Below, piece by piece: positions 26,638-38,106 of a DNA stretch of 64,000 bases (position 1 is its first letter; every line of letters starts with the position of its first letter). The translations under genes were made by a program, and so were the position numbers. Under the pieces are notes generated by a model. It saw only the letters and a list, made by a program, of their open reading frames with translations. It did not search any database and had not been told where the DNA came from. Source of the DNA: Streptomyces sp. NBC_00539 (GTDB lineage: Bacteria > Actinomycetota > Actinomycetes > Streptomycetales > Streptomycetaceae); assembly GCF_036346105.1 (NCBI RefSeq), contig NZ_CP107812.1:310001-374000 (forward strand). Direction: 5' to 3'.

Positions 26638-28574
26638 CCGCACCGCACCACCGGACCGACTCCCCGGCCACCGCAGCGACCGTCGGCGGCGAAGCGGCGT
26701 CCCTCCCGGCCGCGCGGACGGGCGCTCCGCAGCCCTCGGCGCCGCCGGAGCTCGACTACAACGGGCGCAAGCACCGGCGGGCGATGGACGACGCCACCTT
26801 GTGGGACATGGCCCGCCGCATCCCCGCGGCCCTGATCCAGACGGCCCGCCTGGCCTGGTGCGTCGACCGGCACATGGCACTGACGATCGTGGTGTGCCAG
26901 CTGCTGTCCGGCGTCGGCACGGGGGTGATGCTCACCGCTGTCGCGAAGGCCATGCCGCAGCTGATGGTCGACGACCCCCGCCAGGGCCTGGCCCAGGCGT
27001 GGCCGGCGCTGACCGTCGCCGTCGTCGCGATGGCCACCGGCGCGTCCATGTGGATCCTCGCGGACTGGGCGACCCGGCGCCTGAACCCGCAGATCGCCTC
27101 GGCCGCGGACCTGCAGCTCGTGGATCTCCACATGCGGGCCGAACTCGCCGCCTACGACGCGGAAGGGTTCGGCGACCGGAGCCAGGCGGCGGAGATCGGC
27201 GCGCTGCGCGCCGTCGACCTCGCCGACGACGCCAAGACCCTCACCAACGGGCTCATCCAGCTCGCCTCCGCGGCCGTGGTCCTCACCACCTTGCACCCGC
27301 TGCTCTTCGGCGTGCTGCTGCTGTCCGTCGTCCCCCGCGGTCTCGGCGGCGTGATCGCCGCCCGGGTCGACTACCGCGTCCACGACCAGACCATCTCCGC
27401 CCGCAATGTCCGCGGCATGATGCGCTGGTGGCTGACGACGGCCGAGCTCGCCGACGAGCTCCGCGCCAACACCATGCGCGGCTACCTGCACTTTTGGTAC
27501 CGGTCCATGTGCGACCGCGTCGAGACGCGGGAGGTCGCCGGGGCCCGCCCGTATCTGCGGATCACGCTGCTGGCCGCCTCGCTCGGCGGCCTGTTCACCC
27601 TCGGCATGTGGGCCTCGCTCGCCGGCCTGGTCCTCGCCGGTGCCATGACGACCGCGATCGCGGGCACCGCGGTCGTCGCGTCGCAGACCGCGGGTCGCGC
27701 ACTGAACTCGATCATCCGCTACAGCACGGTGATGTTCCACCACGGCCTCTACCTCTCCGACTATTACGACTTCATCGACGAGGTCCGCGCCATGACCACC
27801 GCGCGCGGCACCGTACTGGCCAGGCCTCCGCAGCAGATCCGACTGGAAGGCGCCTCCTACACATACCCGAGCAAGGAGGCCGCGGCCGTCAAGCCAATCA
27901 CCCTCACCCTGAACCGCGGCGAAGTCGTCGCCCTCGTCGGGGAGAACGGCGCCGGCAAGTCCACGCTGATCCGCATGCTCACCGGACTGACCGTCGCGAG
28001 CGACGGCAAAGTCCTGTGGGACGACATCGACCTGACCGACGCCGACGCGGAGTCGGTGTGGCGGCACGTGGGCCTGGTGCCGCAGAAGAACGGGCACTGG
28101 CCGCTCGCCGCCCGGGAGAACATCACCCTGGGCCAGCCCCGCGAGCACGGCGACGAGCGGATCTGGGACGCGGTCGAACGGGTCGGCATGACCAAGGCCC
28201 TGCGTGAACTCCCCAAGGGCTTGGAGACGCTGCTCGCCCGGTCGGTGTGGGGCGGCCACGAGCTGTCCGGAGGGCAGTGGCAGAGGCTGGCCTGCGCGCG
28301 GGCGATGTACAGGGAGCCGGCCGTGCTCGTCCTGGACGAGCCGACCAGCGAGATGGACGCCCGGGGAGAGCACCAGATCTTCCGGGAGCTGCGGGCCATG
28401 GCCTCGGACCGGATCACCGTGGTGGTCACCCACCGCCTCGACAACGTGAGGATGGCCGACCGAGTGATTGTTCTTGACCGGGGAACTGTCCGGGAACAGG
28501 GCTCCTTCGACGAACTCGTCGCGACCGAGGGGAGTCTGCTCGGCGAGCTGTACGCCCTCGCCCAGGACCGCTGA
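26634..28574 (+). CDS. ABC exporter, fused permease and ATPase
   Basis: 646 residues. The N-terminal 60 are disordered. The membrane domain (about 80-350) has helices such as MALTIVVCQLLSGVGTGVML and ITLLAASLGGLFTLGMWASL. The ATPase has Walker A GENGAGKSTL, Q-loop LVPQKNGHWPLAA, signature LSGGQWQRLACARA, Walker B VLVLDEPTS and H-loop VVVTHRLDNV, all intact. The layout is that of an ABCB-type half-transporter exporting peptides or lipids. There is no C39 peptidase domain, so leader removal, if it occurs, needs another enzyme. Coupled by ATGA to the kinase gene, and followed 79 bases later by the methyltransferase. Confidence 0.85.
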   Translation: MTAPHHRTDSPATAATVGGEAASLPAARTGAPQPSAPPELDYNGRKHRRAMDDATLWDMARRIPAALIQTARLAWCVDRHMALTIVVCQLLSGVGTGVMLTAVAKAMPQLMVDDPRQGLAQAWPALTVAVVAMATGASMWILADWATRRLNPQIASAADLQLVDLHMRAELAAYDAEGFGDRSQAAEIGALRAVDLADDAKTLTNGLIQLASAAVVLTTLHPLLFGVLLLSVVPRGLGGVIAARVDYRVHDQTISARNVRGMMRWWLTTAELADELRANTMRGYLHFWYRSMCDRVETREVAGARPYLRITLLAASLGGLFTLGMWASLAGLVLAGAMTTAIAGTAVVASQTAGRALNSIIRYSTVMFHHGLYLSDYYDFIDEVRAMTTARGTVLARPPQQIRLEGASYTYPSKEAAAVKPITLTLNRGEVVALVGENGAGKSTLIRMLTGLTVASDGKVLWDDIDLTDADAESVWRHVGLVPQKNGHWPLAARENITLGQPREHGDERIWDAVERVGMTKALRELPKGLETLLARSVWGGHELSGGQWQRLACARAMYREPAVLVLDEPTSEMDARGEHQIFRELRAMASDRITVVVTHRLDNVRMADRVIVLDRGTVREQGSFDELVATEGSLLGELYALAQDR

Positions 28575-28653
28575 CTCTCGGCCCCCAGCAGAGGTCCATG
28601 CGGGGCCGTGCAGCCGGCGCGGCCCCGCCACTCCCCCGACGCCAAGGAGCGCC

Positions 28654-29372
28654 ATGCACAGCACCGAGCCCGAAGCCGTAAACGTCCGCGCCTGGAACAC
28701 GTACGGCACCCACCATCTGCAGCGAGGCACCGACATCCCGGAAGTCGACCGCATCTCCTGGGGATTCTGGCCGACCGGCCCCGGCGCCGAAGTCCTCGGC
28801 GACCTGACCGGCCTGCGCGTCCTGGACCTGTGCTCCGGCCTGGGCAAACACGCCGCCCACCTGGTGCGCGAGCACGGCGCCACGGTCGACGCCGTCGAAG
28901 CATCCGCCAGCCAGCCAGCCAGCACGCACGCGCCGTCGCCCGCCACGACGGCCTCCCAGGTCTCACCCTCATCCACGCCGACGCCGTCGACCACCTGAAC
29001 CATGCCGAACCCTACGACGTGATCTACTCCATCCACGGCTTCGGCTACCTCGACCCCCATCGCCTGCTGCCCGCCCTCCGGCCAGCCATGAAACCCCGCG
29101 GGCGCCTCGCCTTCTCCGTCCTGCACACCAACTCACACGGGCACGGCCCCTCTTCGAGCGTCACGCCGCGCGCGGAGATCCTGCCGCTCGCCGGCGCCCC
29201 GGACCAGAACGTCGAGATGTGGGTGCTCACCCCGAAGCTGTGGGAGGACCTCTGCGTCGACAACGGCCTCCTCATCGACGGGATCGACGCACTAGACGCC
29301 CCCGAGGACGACAATCCGGTCTCCGTCCGCCTCTACCGCGCGCACAGCCGATCCGCGTACTCGCGCGCATGA
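28654..29372 (+). pseudogene. class I SAM methyltransferase, out of frame at a CCAG repeat
   Basis: ATG at 28654 with AAGGAG close upstream. Motif I, LRVLDLCSGLGKHAAHLV, is intact, followed by AAHLVREHGATVDAVEASA. The frame then enters four CCAG units (28907-28922) and stops at 28998, giving a 114-residue stub. In another frame the fold continues: HARAVARHDGLPGLTLIHAD, DVIYSIHGFGYLDPHRLLPA and PRGRLAFSVLHTN, to a stop at 29372. With two CCAG units (eight bases fewer) the two halves join as EASASQHARAVARHDG without a gap. It is either an assembly or slippage error or a phase-variable off state. Last gene of the peptide-modification locus. Confidence 0.8.
28907..28922 (+). repeat. CCAG tetranucleotide tract (four units)
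   Basis: Four perfect CCAG units inside the methyltransferase reading frame. Copy numbers of two or five would restore the full-length protein; four puts it out of frame. Confidence 0.8.
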
Positions 29373-29617
29373 CCCTTGACGAGCCCCGAGACTATGGGAG
29401 CCAGGGCGAGGTCGTACGTGAAGCCGCATTCCGCACAATCCGTCATGCACTCACGTTAAGCCGTCCGTCCCTGCCATGGCGTTCTGCCTGCGTCGATTCG
29501 TCGGCGTGAGGCCTCCGCGGCGCAGCTTGCTCGGCGTTGATGCGACGGTCACGAAATTCAGGCGACAGGACGATGCGCCTGCCGGACGATGACGGGCGGA
29601 GCGGGGAGGACGACGTA

Positions 29618-31615
29618 TTGAAGAACGGGGAAGTGGTGACTCGGGGGTTGCTGGAGGCGCTGGATGCCGTCGTGTGGGACGGGCTTGAGACGGCATCTCC
29701 GGAGGAACCGGTCAAGAACGTGCAGCGGGCACTTCGTCGGCTCGCCTCGCGGGGTGCACAGGCGGTGGAGGGTGACTGCGACCCGCTCTACTCTCTCGTC
29801 ACGCTGGACGGACGCGAGACGCCGTCCGCGGCCGCGGTCGCCCTGCCGTTCATCATCGCCCTTGCGGCCGACCCGGACAGGGGTGCGCGGGTTGGCCTCG
29901 TCGAACTCTTGGTGGCGCTGCACGCTCCGGCCTTGACGGGCGAGGACTGGTCCGGGGCGTGGGCACTGCTCTCGGACCCGGAGCCGGCGGTGCGGCGGGC
30001 GGCGCTGGCGCTGCCCGTCGGGATCGGACGGCTGCTGGAGCGGTGGCGGGTCGAGGCGGACCCGACGGTACGGCTGCCGCTGCTGCTCGCCTTGGGCGAG
30101 GCGGTTGCCGGCGCGGCAGTTTCCGGCGCGGCAGTTTCCGGCGCGGCGGTTTCCGGCGCGGCCAGGGAGCATGCCGACGACGCGCGAGCGGTCCTGGTCG
30201 GCGTACTGGACGGTGACGACCCGTTGCTGTGGGTCGCGGCCGTGCACGCCTCGGCGAAATCCGACCGGGAGATGCCGGTTCGTCAGATGGACCGACTGAT
30301 CAAGGTGTTCTCCGATCTCACGCTGCGACCACGGTTCGAGGCGGTCTGGTACACCCCGGGCATAGAGAGTCCCTGGACCCGCGAGGACCTGGTCGTGTCG
30401 ACGGCCTGGCTGCTCCGGCACGACCCCGGTGCGGAACTCGCCTTCGCCGTGAGGACGGTCGAAGCGGCGCAACGCTCCGGCGATGCCGCGCTGTGCCGGG
30501 AGGGGCTGGACGTCGCGTGGCGGCTCCTCACCGAACGGCGTTCCGTGGAGGCTGCCCTGCTGCCGCTCGCCGGCGGCCTGCTGACCGATCCGGACGGCGC
30601 CGTGCGGCTGAGGGCGGCGAACATCCTCGCGGTGCTGGGCCGGCGGGCGGCCCCGTACGCCGATCTGCTCGCCACCCTGCTCGACGACGACGCGGCCGAC
30701 CCGTACCTCGACGGAACGGTCCGGGAGATCGCCCGGTGGGCCTTGACCCGGATCGATGACCCACGAGCGCTGCCGGGACTGGTCGAACAGCTCCGGGCCC
30801 AGGCAGAGGAGCAGGGCCGAGGTTATGTCGTGGGTGAGCCCCGGCGGCCGGAGATCGAGGACGTGCTGATCCCGCTGCGCGGGCACGCGGACGTCCTGCT
30901 GCCCGCGATCCGGGAAACGATCCGCAAGGGCACGGCCCGCGGCTTCCTTCAGGTGCTGGAAGCCTGGGGCGAGGACGCGCTGCCCGCCCTGCCCGAGCTC
31001 CTCCCGCTCCTGGCAGACACCCGGACCTCGGTCACGGTGCTCAGGATGCTGCTGGCGATGGGGCCGGCGGCCGCCTCAGCCGAGGAGGCCGTACGGACCT
31101 GCCAGATTCTGGACTACCCGGGCAATCACCACCTGGTGGCCAGGACGGTCGCAGCCATCGGAGGTGACCGCGAGGCTGCTCTGAGGCTCGTCGACGAGGC
31201 GGTGGCGGCCGCGGAAGAACCCGTCTTCGGGCCGATCAGCGCCCTTGCCGGATTCGGGCGCGACGCGGCGTCGCACGCGGACCGCGTGCGGGTCGCGATG
31301 GAAAGCACCGGGTACTGGCCGCGGCTCACCGCGGCGATCACGCTCTGGGAGATCACGGGCCGGGTCGAACCGAGCATGCGGGTCCTGGAGGAGTTCATCC
31401 TGCCGATCGCCGACGGCGGTGACGGCTTCGGCTTCTTCCAGGACGCCCTCCGTGCCGTGATCCGAATGGGCGAGATCAGTCCGGCGATCCGGGAAGCGCT
31501 GCTGGCGGTCCGGCAGTCGGAGCGCCGCCTGTCCGCGGAGGGGGGATATCCGATGGTTCTCCGCGACGAGGAACTGCGCGGCCTGATCGGCGAAGCCCTC
31601 GCGCTCGCGGGATGA
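29618..31615 (+). CDS. HEAT-repeat protein
   Basis: 665 residues from the TTG at 29618, chosen for GGGGAGG 8 bases upstream; ATG codons at 29537 and 29573 are in frame without a clear site. The protein is almost entirely antiparallel helix pairs (ALLSDPEPAVRRAALALPVG, LTDPDGAVRLRAANILAVLG, LLPLLADTRTSVTVLRMLLA), typical of HEAT repeats. A five-residue VSGAA repeat at 30104-30163 lies in one loop. HEAT proteins of this size in Streptomyces often sit next to polymorphic-toxin immunity genes, as here (Imm7 and SMI1/KNR4 downstream). The function is probably protein binding. 29373-29617 holds no gene. Confidence 0.75.
   Translation: MKNGEVVTRGLLEALDAVVWDGLETASPEEPVKNVQRALRRLASRGAQAVEGDCDPLYSLVTLDGRETPSAAAVALPFIIALAADPDRGARVGLVELLVALHAPALTGEDWSGAWALLSDPEPAVRRAALALPVGIGRLLERWRVEADPTVRLPLLLALGEAVAGAAVSGAAVSGAAVSGAAREHADDARAVLVGVLDGDDPLLWVAAVHASAKSDREMPVRQMDRLIKVFSDLTLRPRFEAVWYTPGIESPWTREDLVVSTAWLLRHDPGAELAFAVRTVEAAQRSGDAALCREGLDVAWRLLTERRSVEAALLPLAGGLLTDPDGAVRLRAANILAVLGRRAAPYADLLATLLDDDAADPYLDGTVREIARWALTRIDDPRALPGLVEQLRAQAEEQGRGYVVGEPRRPEIEDVLIPLRGHADVLLPAIRETIRKGTARGFLQVLEAWGEDALPALPELLPLLADTRTSVTVLRMLLAMGPAAASAEEAVRTCQILDYPGNHHLVARTVAAIGGDREAALRLVDEAVAAAEEPVFGPISALAGFGRDAASHADRVRVAMESTGYWPRLTAAITLWEITGRVEPSMRVLEEFILPIADGGDGFGFFQDALRAVIRMGEISPAIREALLAVRQSERRLSAEGGYPMVLRDEELRGLIGEALALAG
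30104..30163 (+). repeat. 15-bp in-frame tandem repeat, four units
   Basis: Units GTTGCCGGCGCGGCA, GTTTCCGGCGCGGCA, GTTTCCGGCGCGGCG and GTTTCCGGCGCGGCC encode one VAGAA and three VSGAA. Length changes would stay in frame, so this is a neutral or linker-length variable repeat in the HEAT protein. Confidence 0.8.
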
Positions 31616-31634
31616 CCCCCCTTAGGATCATGGC

Positions 31635-31982
31635 GTGTTCGAGTACCACGGCTGGATCACCCTCAGGGAGACCGCCGGTGATGACGAAGATGAGGCCCGG
31701 CTGCGACAGGTGGTCGACCAGCTGCGGCTTCGCATCGCCCAGATGGCAAGTCCTTACCTCCTTGACCTCCGGTGGATGAACGGCGAGCCCTTCATCCACC
31801 TGGGTGGCCATTCCAATCACCGCTCGTCGCCCGATGCCGTCGCTCTGTTCGAGTATGTGGCGACCGTTGCTCCCGGCTCCTACGGACTCCTCCACATCCG
31901 CGATGGCCCGCCGAGCGGCCGCTGTCCCGTCTCATTAGATCTTGCAGAGACAGGGCCGCTGACCTGCGGGCTGACAGGTTGA
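31635..31982 (+). CDS. Imm7-family immunity protein, C-terminally altered
   Basis: 115 residues, GTG start 19 bases after the HEAT gene. FEYHGWITLRETAGDDEDEA, LLDLRWMNGEPFIHLGGHSN and APGSYGLLHIRD match Imm7, which protects against polymorphic toxins. After LLHIRD the usual acidic beta-hairpin end is missing and is replaced by a Pro/Ser tail, so the protein is probably truncated by deletion. No cognate toxin is visible in the window. Confidence 0.7.
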   Translation: MFEYHGWITLRETAGDDEDEARLRQVVDQLRLRIAQMASPYLLDLRWMNGEPFIHLGGHSNHRSSPDAVALFEYVATVAPGSYGLLHIRDGPPSGRCPVSLDLAETGPLTCGLTG

Positions 31983-32323
31983 GTCGAGACCCAGGACAGG
32001 TGGAACAAGGAGTCTCGGGAGGGCCGTGGGCGGAGACGAGTGCTCGTCTCACCGATCATGGCGCGGGAGGGCAGCCCTGAGCTGAACTCCGTCAGAATGG
32101 TGAGACTCCGTCTCCGAAGGCCTTCCATCACGCCCAACGGGTTGGCCCCAACAGCACGGGGGCCCAAGGGGTTCGATGTCAGTGCATCCACGTACCGTCT
32201 GCCCATGGATGGTCAGTGGTCGCCTTCGTTCTCGATAGATGACGTCAGAACCTTGGAGCCCGTGCTGCGGTTCCTGAGGGCAAGCAACGCGAACAGGCGT
32301 GCTCCTTCCGTCGGGGATCGCAC
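31983..32323. other. intergenic after the truncated Imm7 gene
   Basis: Frames on both strands are short and irregular. Probably the debris of the deletion that shortened Imm7, plus the promoter of the gene at 32324. Nothing recognised. Confidence 0.35.
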
Positions 32324-33025
32324 ATGAGTGAAATACCGACGCCTGAAGCAGAAGACGTAAAACAGGCGTGGAGCCGCGTCACCAACTGGCTCGAACAGAA
32401 CGCTCCCGACGTTTTCGCGACTCTTGGCGGCCCAGGCAGCCCGACAGCCGTCAGCGATGCTGAAGAGCGCATGGGACTGAAGCTGCCGAAAGAGCTGCGG
32501 CAGTGGCTCCTGGCGAACGACGTCGGTGCTGGGAAGCAACCCGATGCCGGCTCATGTCTGGTGGCGCTGGGATGCGCGGGAGTCATCCCCAGCGGCGGCC
32601 TCCTTCTCGGGCTCACGGACATCGAGCGTGTCTACTCACACAAGGTGGCCATGGAGGAGATGGAACCCTCCGAAGACCCGGACTATCCGTCCTGGCGCCG
32701 TGAGTGGGTGCCGATCGTCGCCGAGAGCGACGGCTTCTACGGCAGGTTCCTGAACACCCAGACTGGAGGCATCGGGTCTTGGAGTGAGGGCTCCAACCCT
32801 GAGGAGGGAAAATTCACCTCGTTGTTCGCCTTCTTTCGGGATGTAGCGGACCACCTGGAAGGGGTCTCCTCGGGCGTCGCAAGTGAGAGCACCGGGGGCC
32901 GGATGCACAATCACGGTCCGGAGGGCGAGGCGATACGGCTCTGGGCCCGCGCGAACGGCTACCTCGTCAATGACAACGGACGCATCCCTGCCCCCATCCG
33001 CGAGGCGTACGAAGCGTCACTGTGA
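32324..33025 (+). CDS. SMI1/KNR4 protein with Lsr2-like C-terminal domain
   Basis: 233 residues. Residues about 10-180 fit the SMI1/KNR4 (SUKH) fold: WSRVTNWLEQNAPDVFATLG, ERMGLKLPKELRQWLLANDV, SWRREWVPIVAESDGFYGRF. The last 35 residues, GEAIRLWARANGYLVNDNGR followed by IPAPIREAYEAS, match the C-terminal DNA-binding domain of Lsr2 (helix-turn-RGR/NGR-IP-helix). Lsr2 domains bind AT-rich DNA. A SUKH protein with an Lsr2 tail would combine immunity-type protein binding with DNA binding. ATG at 32324; no strong site. Confidence 0.75.
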   Translation: MSEIPTPEAEDVKQAWSRVTNWLEQNAPDVFATLGGPGSPTAVSDAEERMGLKLPKELRQWLLANDVGAGKQPDAGSCLVALGCAGVIPSGGLLLGLTDIERVYSHKVAMEEMEPSEDPDYPSWRREWVPIVAESDGFYGRFLNTQTGGIGSWSEGSNPEEGKFTSLFAFFRDVADHLEGVSSGVASESTGGRMHNHGPEGEAIRLWARANGYLVNDNGRIPAPIREAYEASL

Positions 33026-33112
33026 GCAGCCCGGCAGCGAAGTCGCCGACCAAGGCGGCGAGCCGATTGGTGCCCTGGTTGGCTCCTGACGCTGTCAGTC
33101 CGCGCCGTCCTC

Positions 33113-33507
33113 GTCGTCGGGCCAGCAGCATCGGCGTGGACGTGCCGTTCTCCGCGTCGTGCGTCAACGCAATGTGCCTGAGCCGGTGCAATGTCCATCC
33201 CGCCAGGTCCTCGACGTCCTCGCGCCGGGCAAGCGGGTTCGCCAGCAGCCGGGTGGACTCCTCGAAGACCTCCTCCCCCCCGCCGGCGGTAGGAGCACCG
33301 GGCCCGGCTGGTCTCCTCGCACACGTCCAGCGTCGCGGTTCCGGCTGGGGCCTTGCGACCGGTCAGGAACAGGGGCCTGCGGGTGCGGCCGGCGATCAGG
33401 CGGGGCAAGATCTGGGCGGTGCCGGACTGCCAGTGGATCCACTCGGTCGCGCCGCCCTTGGCGGTGATCTTGCCGCGCTTGTCCTGCGGGTACAGGTCTT
33501 CCACGTT
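33113..33507 (-). pseudogene. tyrosine recombinase fragment
   Basis: The minus strand reads LYPQDKRGKITAKGGATEWI and PRLIAGRTRRPLFLTGRKAP, then in a second frame EEVFEESTRLLANPLARRED and AGWTLHRLRHIALTHDAENG. This is the catalytic half of a phage-type integrase with the R and HxLRH boxes. A frameshift lies in a G-run near 33290, and the final Tyr box is absent. It points to former site-specific integration next to this point. Confidence 0.75.
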
Positions 33508-33511
33508 CAGG

Positions 33512-33670
33512 CTGCCTTCCGACGCCTCCTACCACGGCACCTACGCGGCGACCTGGGTCGCCATCAAGCTCCGCTGGGACCTGGCCGTCGACGACAACGA
33601 GCGCCAAGCCCTCCTCGGACTCGCCGTGGACTGCCCCACCACCACCGTGGTCTACGAGAGCGCTGCCTGA
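33512..33670 (+). pseudogene. C-terminal fragment of an HNH endonuclease
   Basis: YHGTYAATWVAIKLRWDLAV followed by DDNERQALLGLAVDC and a natural stop is the end of actinobacterial HNH nuclease family proteins. The HNH motif itself is gone. It abuts the integrase fragment head to head. Confidence 0.5.
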
Positions 33671-33747
33671 ATCGGTGAGGCACTCCGCACGCGGCCCGAC
33701 GACGTGGCTTCGTCAAGGAGCACCCAGACGCGTCCGCTGGGCGGTTG

Positions 33748-35993
<2,246 letters not shown>

Positions 35994-36015
35994 CCGGGCC
36001 AAGAGTCGACGACCG

Positions 36016-36170
36016 GAATTCCGCCCGGCGACCCGCGCCGACGAGGAACGGCTGACCGACTGGCTCACCGATGAGATCTGCCCCGTGGAGCTGGTTGAGG
36101 ATCGGCTGCGCCAGGCCCTACTCGTGCAGTGTCGCATCGAGCCCCCGGGCCGTATCGAGCCGAACGTCAA
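36016..36170 (+). mobile_element. Tn3-type transposase fragment
   Basis: EFRPATRADEERLTDWLTDE and LVEDRLRQALLVQCRIEPPG resemble the DUF4158 N-terminal region of Tn3-family transposases. Only about 50 residues remain, without a start or catalytic domain. Confidence 0.5.
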
Positions 36171-36277
36171 CCCGTACGGAACCTTCCCCCTCAGTCTTCC
36201 GGCTCCTCGACATCTACCGACCCGAGTCCGCGTGACTACCTGCTCCGGCCCGGCACCGCTGTGCCAGGCCGAAGCGA

Positions 36278-36676
36278 TCAGCCGGCGGACAGTCTGTGCC
36301 ACCAGTGACCGCAGCCGCCGGAGCAGAAGCGCTCGCGGCGCCGCTCGTCGGCAACCGCGAGGACTGCGATCAGCAGCCGGAACGCCTTTCGACGTTCGCC
36401 GAGAGGCGTGAGACCGGCGATCTTTCCCAGTTGCTCGTCGATCCGGCCGCGTGAAATCAATACCGCGGGCGTATGCGTCGGGCGCAGCCCAGCACGGCGG
36501 ATGCTCTCTTGCACATCGTCGGCGACAGCACGCGCCTGGACACAGTGATGGCGTAGGAACAGCAGCACCTCGGACTGGTCTTCCGGGACGAGGTCGTCGA
36601 ACCACTCGATGCCTTCAGACATGGGGCGTAACCCCTGCGCGAGTTCATTGAGCCGGACGTCCCGTTCGTTCACCAT
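36278..36676 (-). CDS. DUF5958 family protein
   Basis: 132 residues from the ATG at 36676 (a GTG follows at 36673). NERDVRLNELAQGLRPMSEG, SEVLLFLRHHCVQARAVADD and ESIRRAGLRPTHTPAVLISR match DUF5958. It ends with a possible metal site, CSGGCGHWWHRLSA. Function unknown; the family is common in Streptomyces accessory DNA. 36171-36277 and 36677-36852 hold nothing supportable. Confidence 0.7.
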   Translation of the reverse strand: MVNERDVRLNELAQGLRPMSEGIEWFDDLVPEDQSEVLLFLRHHCVQARAVADDVQESIRRAGLRPTHTPAVLISRGRIDEQLGKIAGLTPLGERRKAFRLLIAVLAVADERRRERFCSGGCGHWWHRLSAG

Positions 36677-36852
36677 TGCCCCCGGGAGATCAGGCGGCAC
36701 TCGGCCGCGGCGCCGGCGCGGACTCACGTCCGCCCTCGTCAGGACGCGTGCCCACAGCTTGCCGTGCGCAGCCGCTCGAGCACCAGCTCATTACAAGCGG
36801 CATGGGTGCAGCCCTGTGGGCCGCCACGAGCAGGGACGGAACTCAGCTGCCC

Positions 36853-37356
36853 TCAGGCAGGAGCAGCGGCTACCCAAGCAGCGGTGACACAGCCTTCCTC
36901 CCAGTGCCACCACTCCTTCGCTTCACCGTGTTCCAAGAGCGTGCGGATCCGAGGCAGGTCCGCCTCAGGCGGGACGTCCAGAGCCACCAACCGGAACTGC
37001 TCGATCCCCTCGCCGGTCGTGCCGAGGCGGTGGAAGACCTCCAGCACGCTTTGGCGCGCGGCGGCTGAGCCGTCGTCCTTCAGTACGATCAGCCGGATCG
37101 TGCAGTTCTGAGACGGTCGGACCGTCTCCCCGGCCCAGAGAACACCGTCGCCATCGAACTCCACCTTGATGATGTCACCGCTGGCGACTCCGCGTACGAA
37201 CCAGGGCGTGTTGTCCAACCGCACCGTGCCGTCGCCAAGGTCCACCGCCCACAGGCTCTCGACGCTTGCCGGCGGCCAGCCATCCTCATCTATGTCCATC
37301 CGGAAGTGGACCTTCACGTGGGCGTCACTGGTATTCGTCACCGCGCCATCATCCAC
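36853..37356 (-). CDS. DUF4265 family protein
   Basis: 167 residues. KVHFRMDIDEDGWPPASVES, LDNTPWFVRGVASGDIIKVE and NCTIRLIVLKDD are the strand pattern of DUF4265, a small soluble family often beside toxin-immunity genes. The end EEGCVTAAWVAAAPA is normal for the family. ATG at 37356. Confidence 0.75.
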   Translation of the reverse strand: MDDGAVTNTSDAHVKVHFRMDIDEDGWPPASVESLWAVDLGDGTVRLDNTPWFVRGVASGDIIKVEFDGDGVLWAGETVRPSQNCTIRLIVLKDDGSAAARQSVLEVFHRLGTTGEGIEQFRLVALDVPPEADLPRIRTLLEHGEAKEWWHWEEGCVTAAWVAAAPA

Positions 37357-37399
37357 ACCGCATTCACGGGGCAGGCCCGGGGAGGGCGGTCGCGCGATG

Positions 37400-38005
37400 T
37401 CATCGGACCTGGACAGTGGCGCAGCTGAAGGTCGTGTCCTGGAGCAGCTCCGGAGTGATGGCCACGCCGGTCAGGTGCTCTGCCAGAGCGAACGCTGCTG
37501 ATGAGGACAGATCGGTTTCCGGAGACTCGTCCTTGAGGTGGAAGCCGATCCGCTCCATGGTGTCGCGGAGTTCGTCGGGTGCGGTGCCCCATCGGTCTTC
37601 CGGGAACATGGGGTCGAAGCAGAGTCGCAGAACCCGGTCCTCTGCCCAGAGGAACGTGCCGACAGCGTTGATGTTGACGAAGTGAGAGACCCAGCTCGCC
37701 TCGGCCGAGGCTGGCAGGACTCGATCTTCGGTGACTCCGAGGTAGCCGTTGGGCTCGACCAGGAGCGTCCAGGCACCCACGGTCGTCATGGCGACCAGCT
37801 GACGGTCACCCTCCTCTAGGTCGTACTGGGCAAAAGCGGCGTCGACCACGGCAGCTATGCCCAGCAGAGGAGCCTCCGGTCGTCCGTCGAGCCGGGCAAT
37901 CAGCTCGCCAGGCGACACACCTCGTACCAGGGTGAAGCAGTACGCCTCGGCGATGTCTGGAAAGTCGTTCTCGAACCACGCGTAGTCCGCTCCGGTCTTC
38001 GTCAT
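37400..38005 (-). CDS. DUF6461 family protein
   Basis: 201 residues from the ATG at 38005 (MTKTGADYAWFENDFPDIAE). EAYCFTLVRGVSPGELIARL and VGAWTLLVEPNGYLGVTEDR are characteristic of DUF6461. It lies 43 bases upstream of the DUF4265 gene on the same strand, so the two may share a transcript. Function unknown. Confidence 0.75.
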   Translation of the reverse strand: MTKTGADYAWFENDFPDIAEAYCFTLVRGVSPGELIARLDGRPEAPLLGIAAVVDAAFAQYDLEEGDRQLVAMTTVGAWTLLVEPNGYLGVTEDRVLPASAEASWVSHFVNINAVGTFLWAEDRVLRLCFDPMFPEDRWGTAPDELRDTMERIGFHLKDESPETDLSSSAAFALAEHLTGVAITPELLQDTTFSCATVQVR

Positions 38006-38106
38006 GCCACCCATCTTTGCCCCTGTGTCTGACAGTCGCTGGCCCGGCCGCCGGGAGGGCTTCCCATTCGGGAAGCGATCTTCGTGTGCCTCTGGAGTGC
38101 CTGCTC

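Noticed and set aside
26475-29126. 883-codon open frame on the minus strand
   Set aside because: It is antisense to the clear ABC transporter and kinase genes; composition is Gly/Val/His-rich with no motif, as expected from GC-rich third positions.
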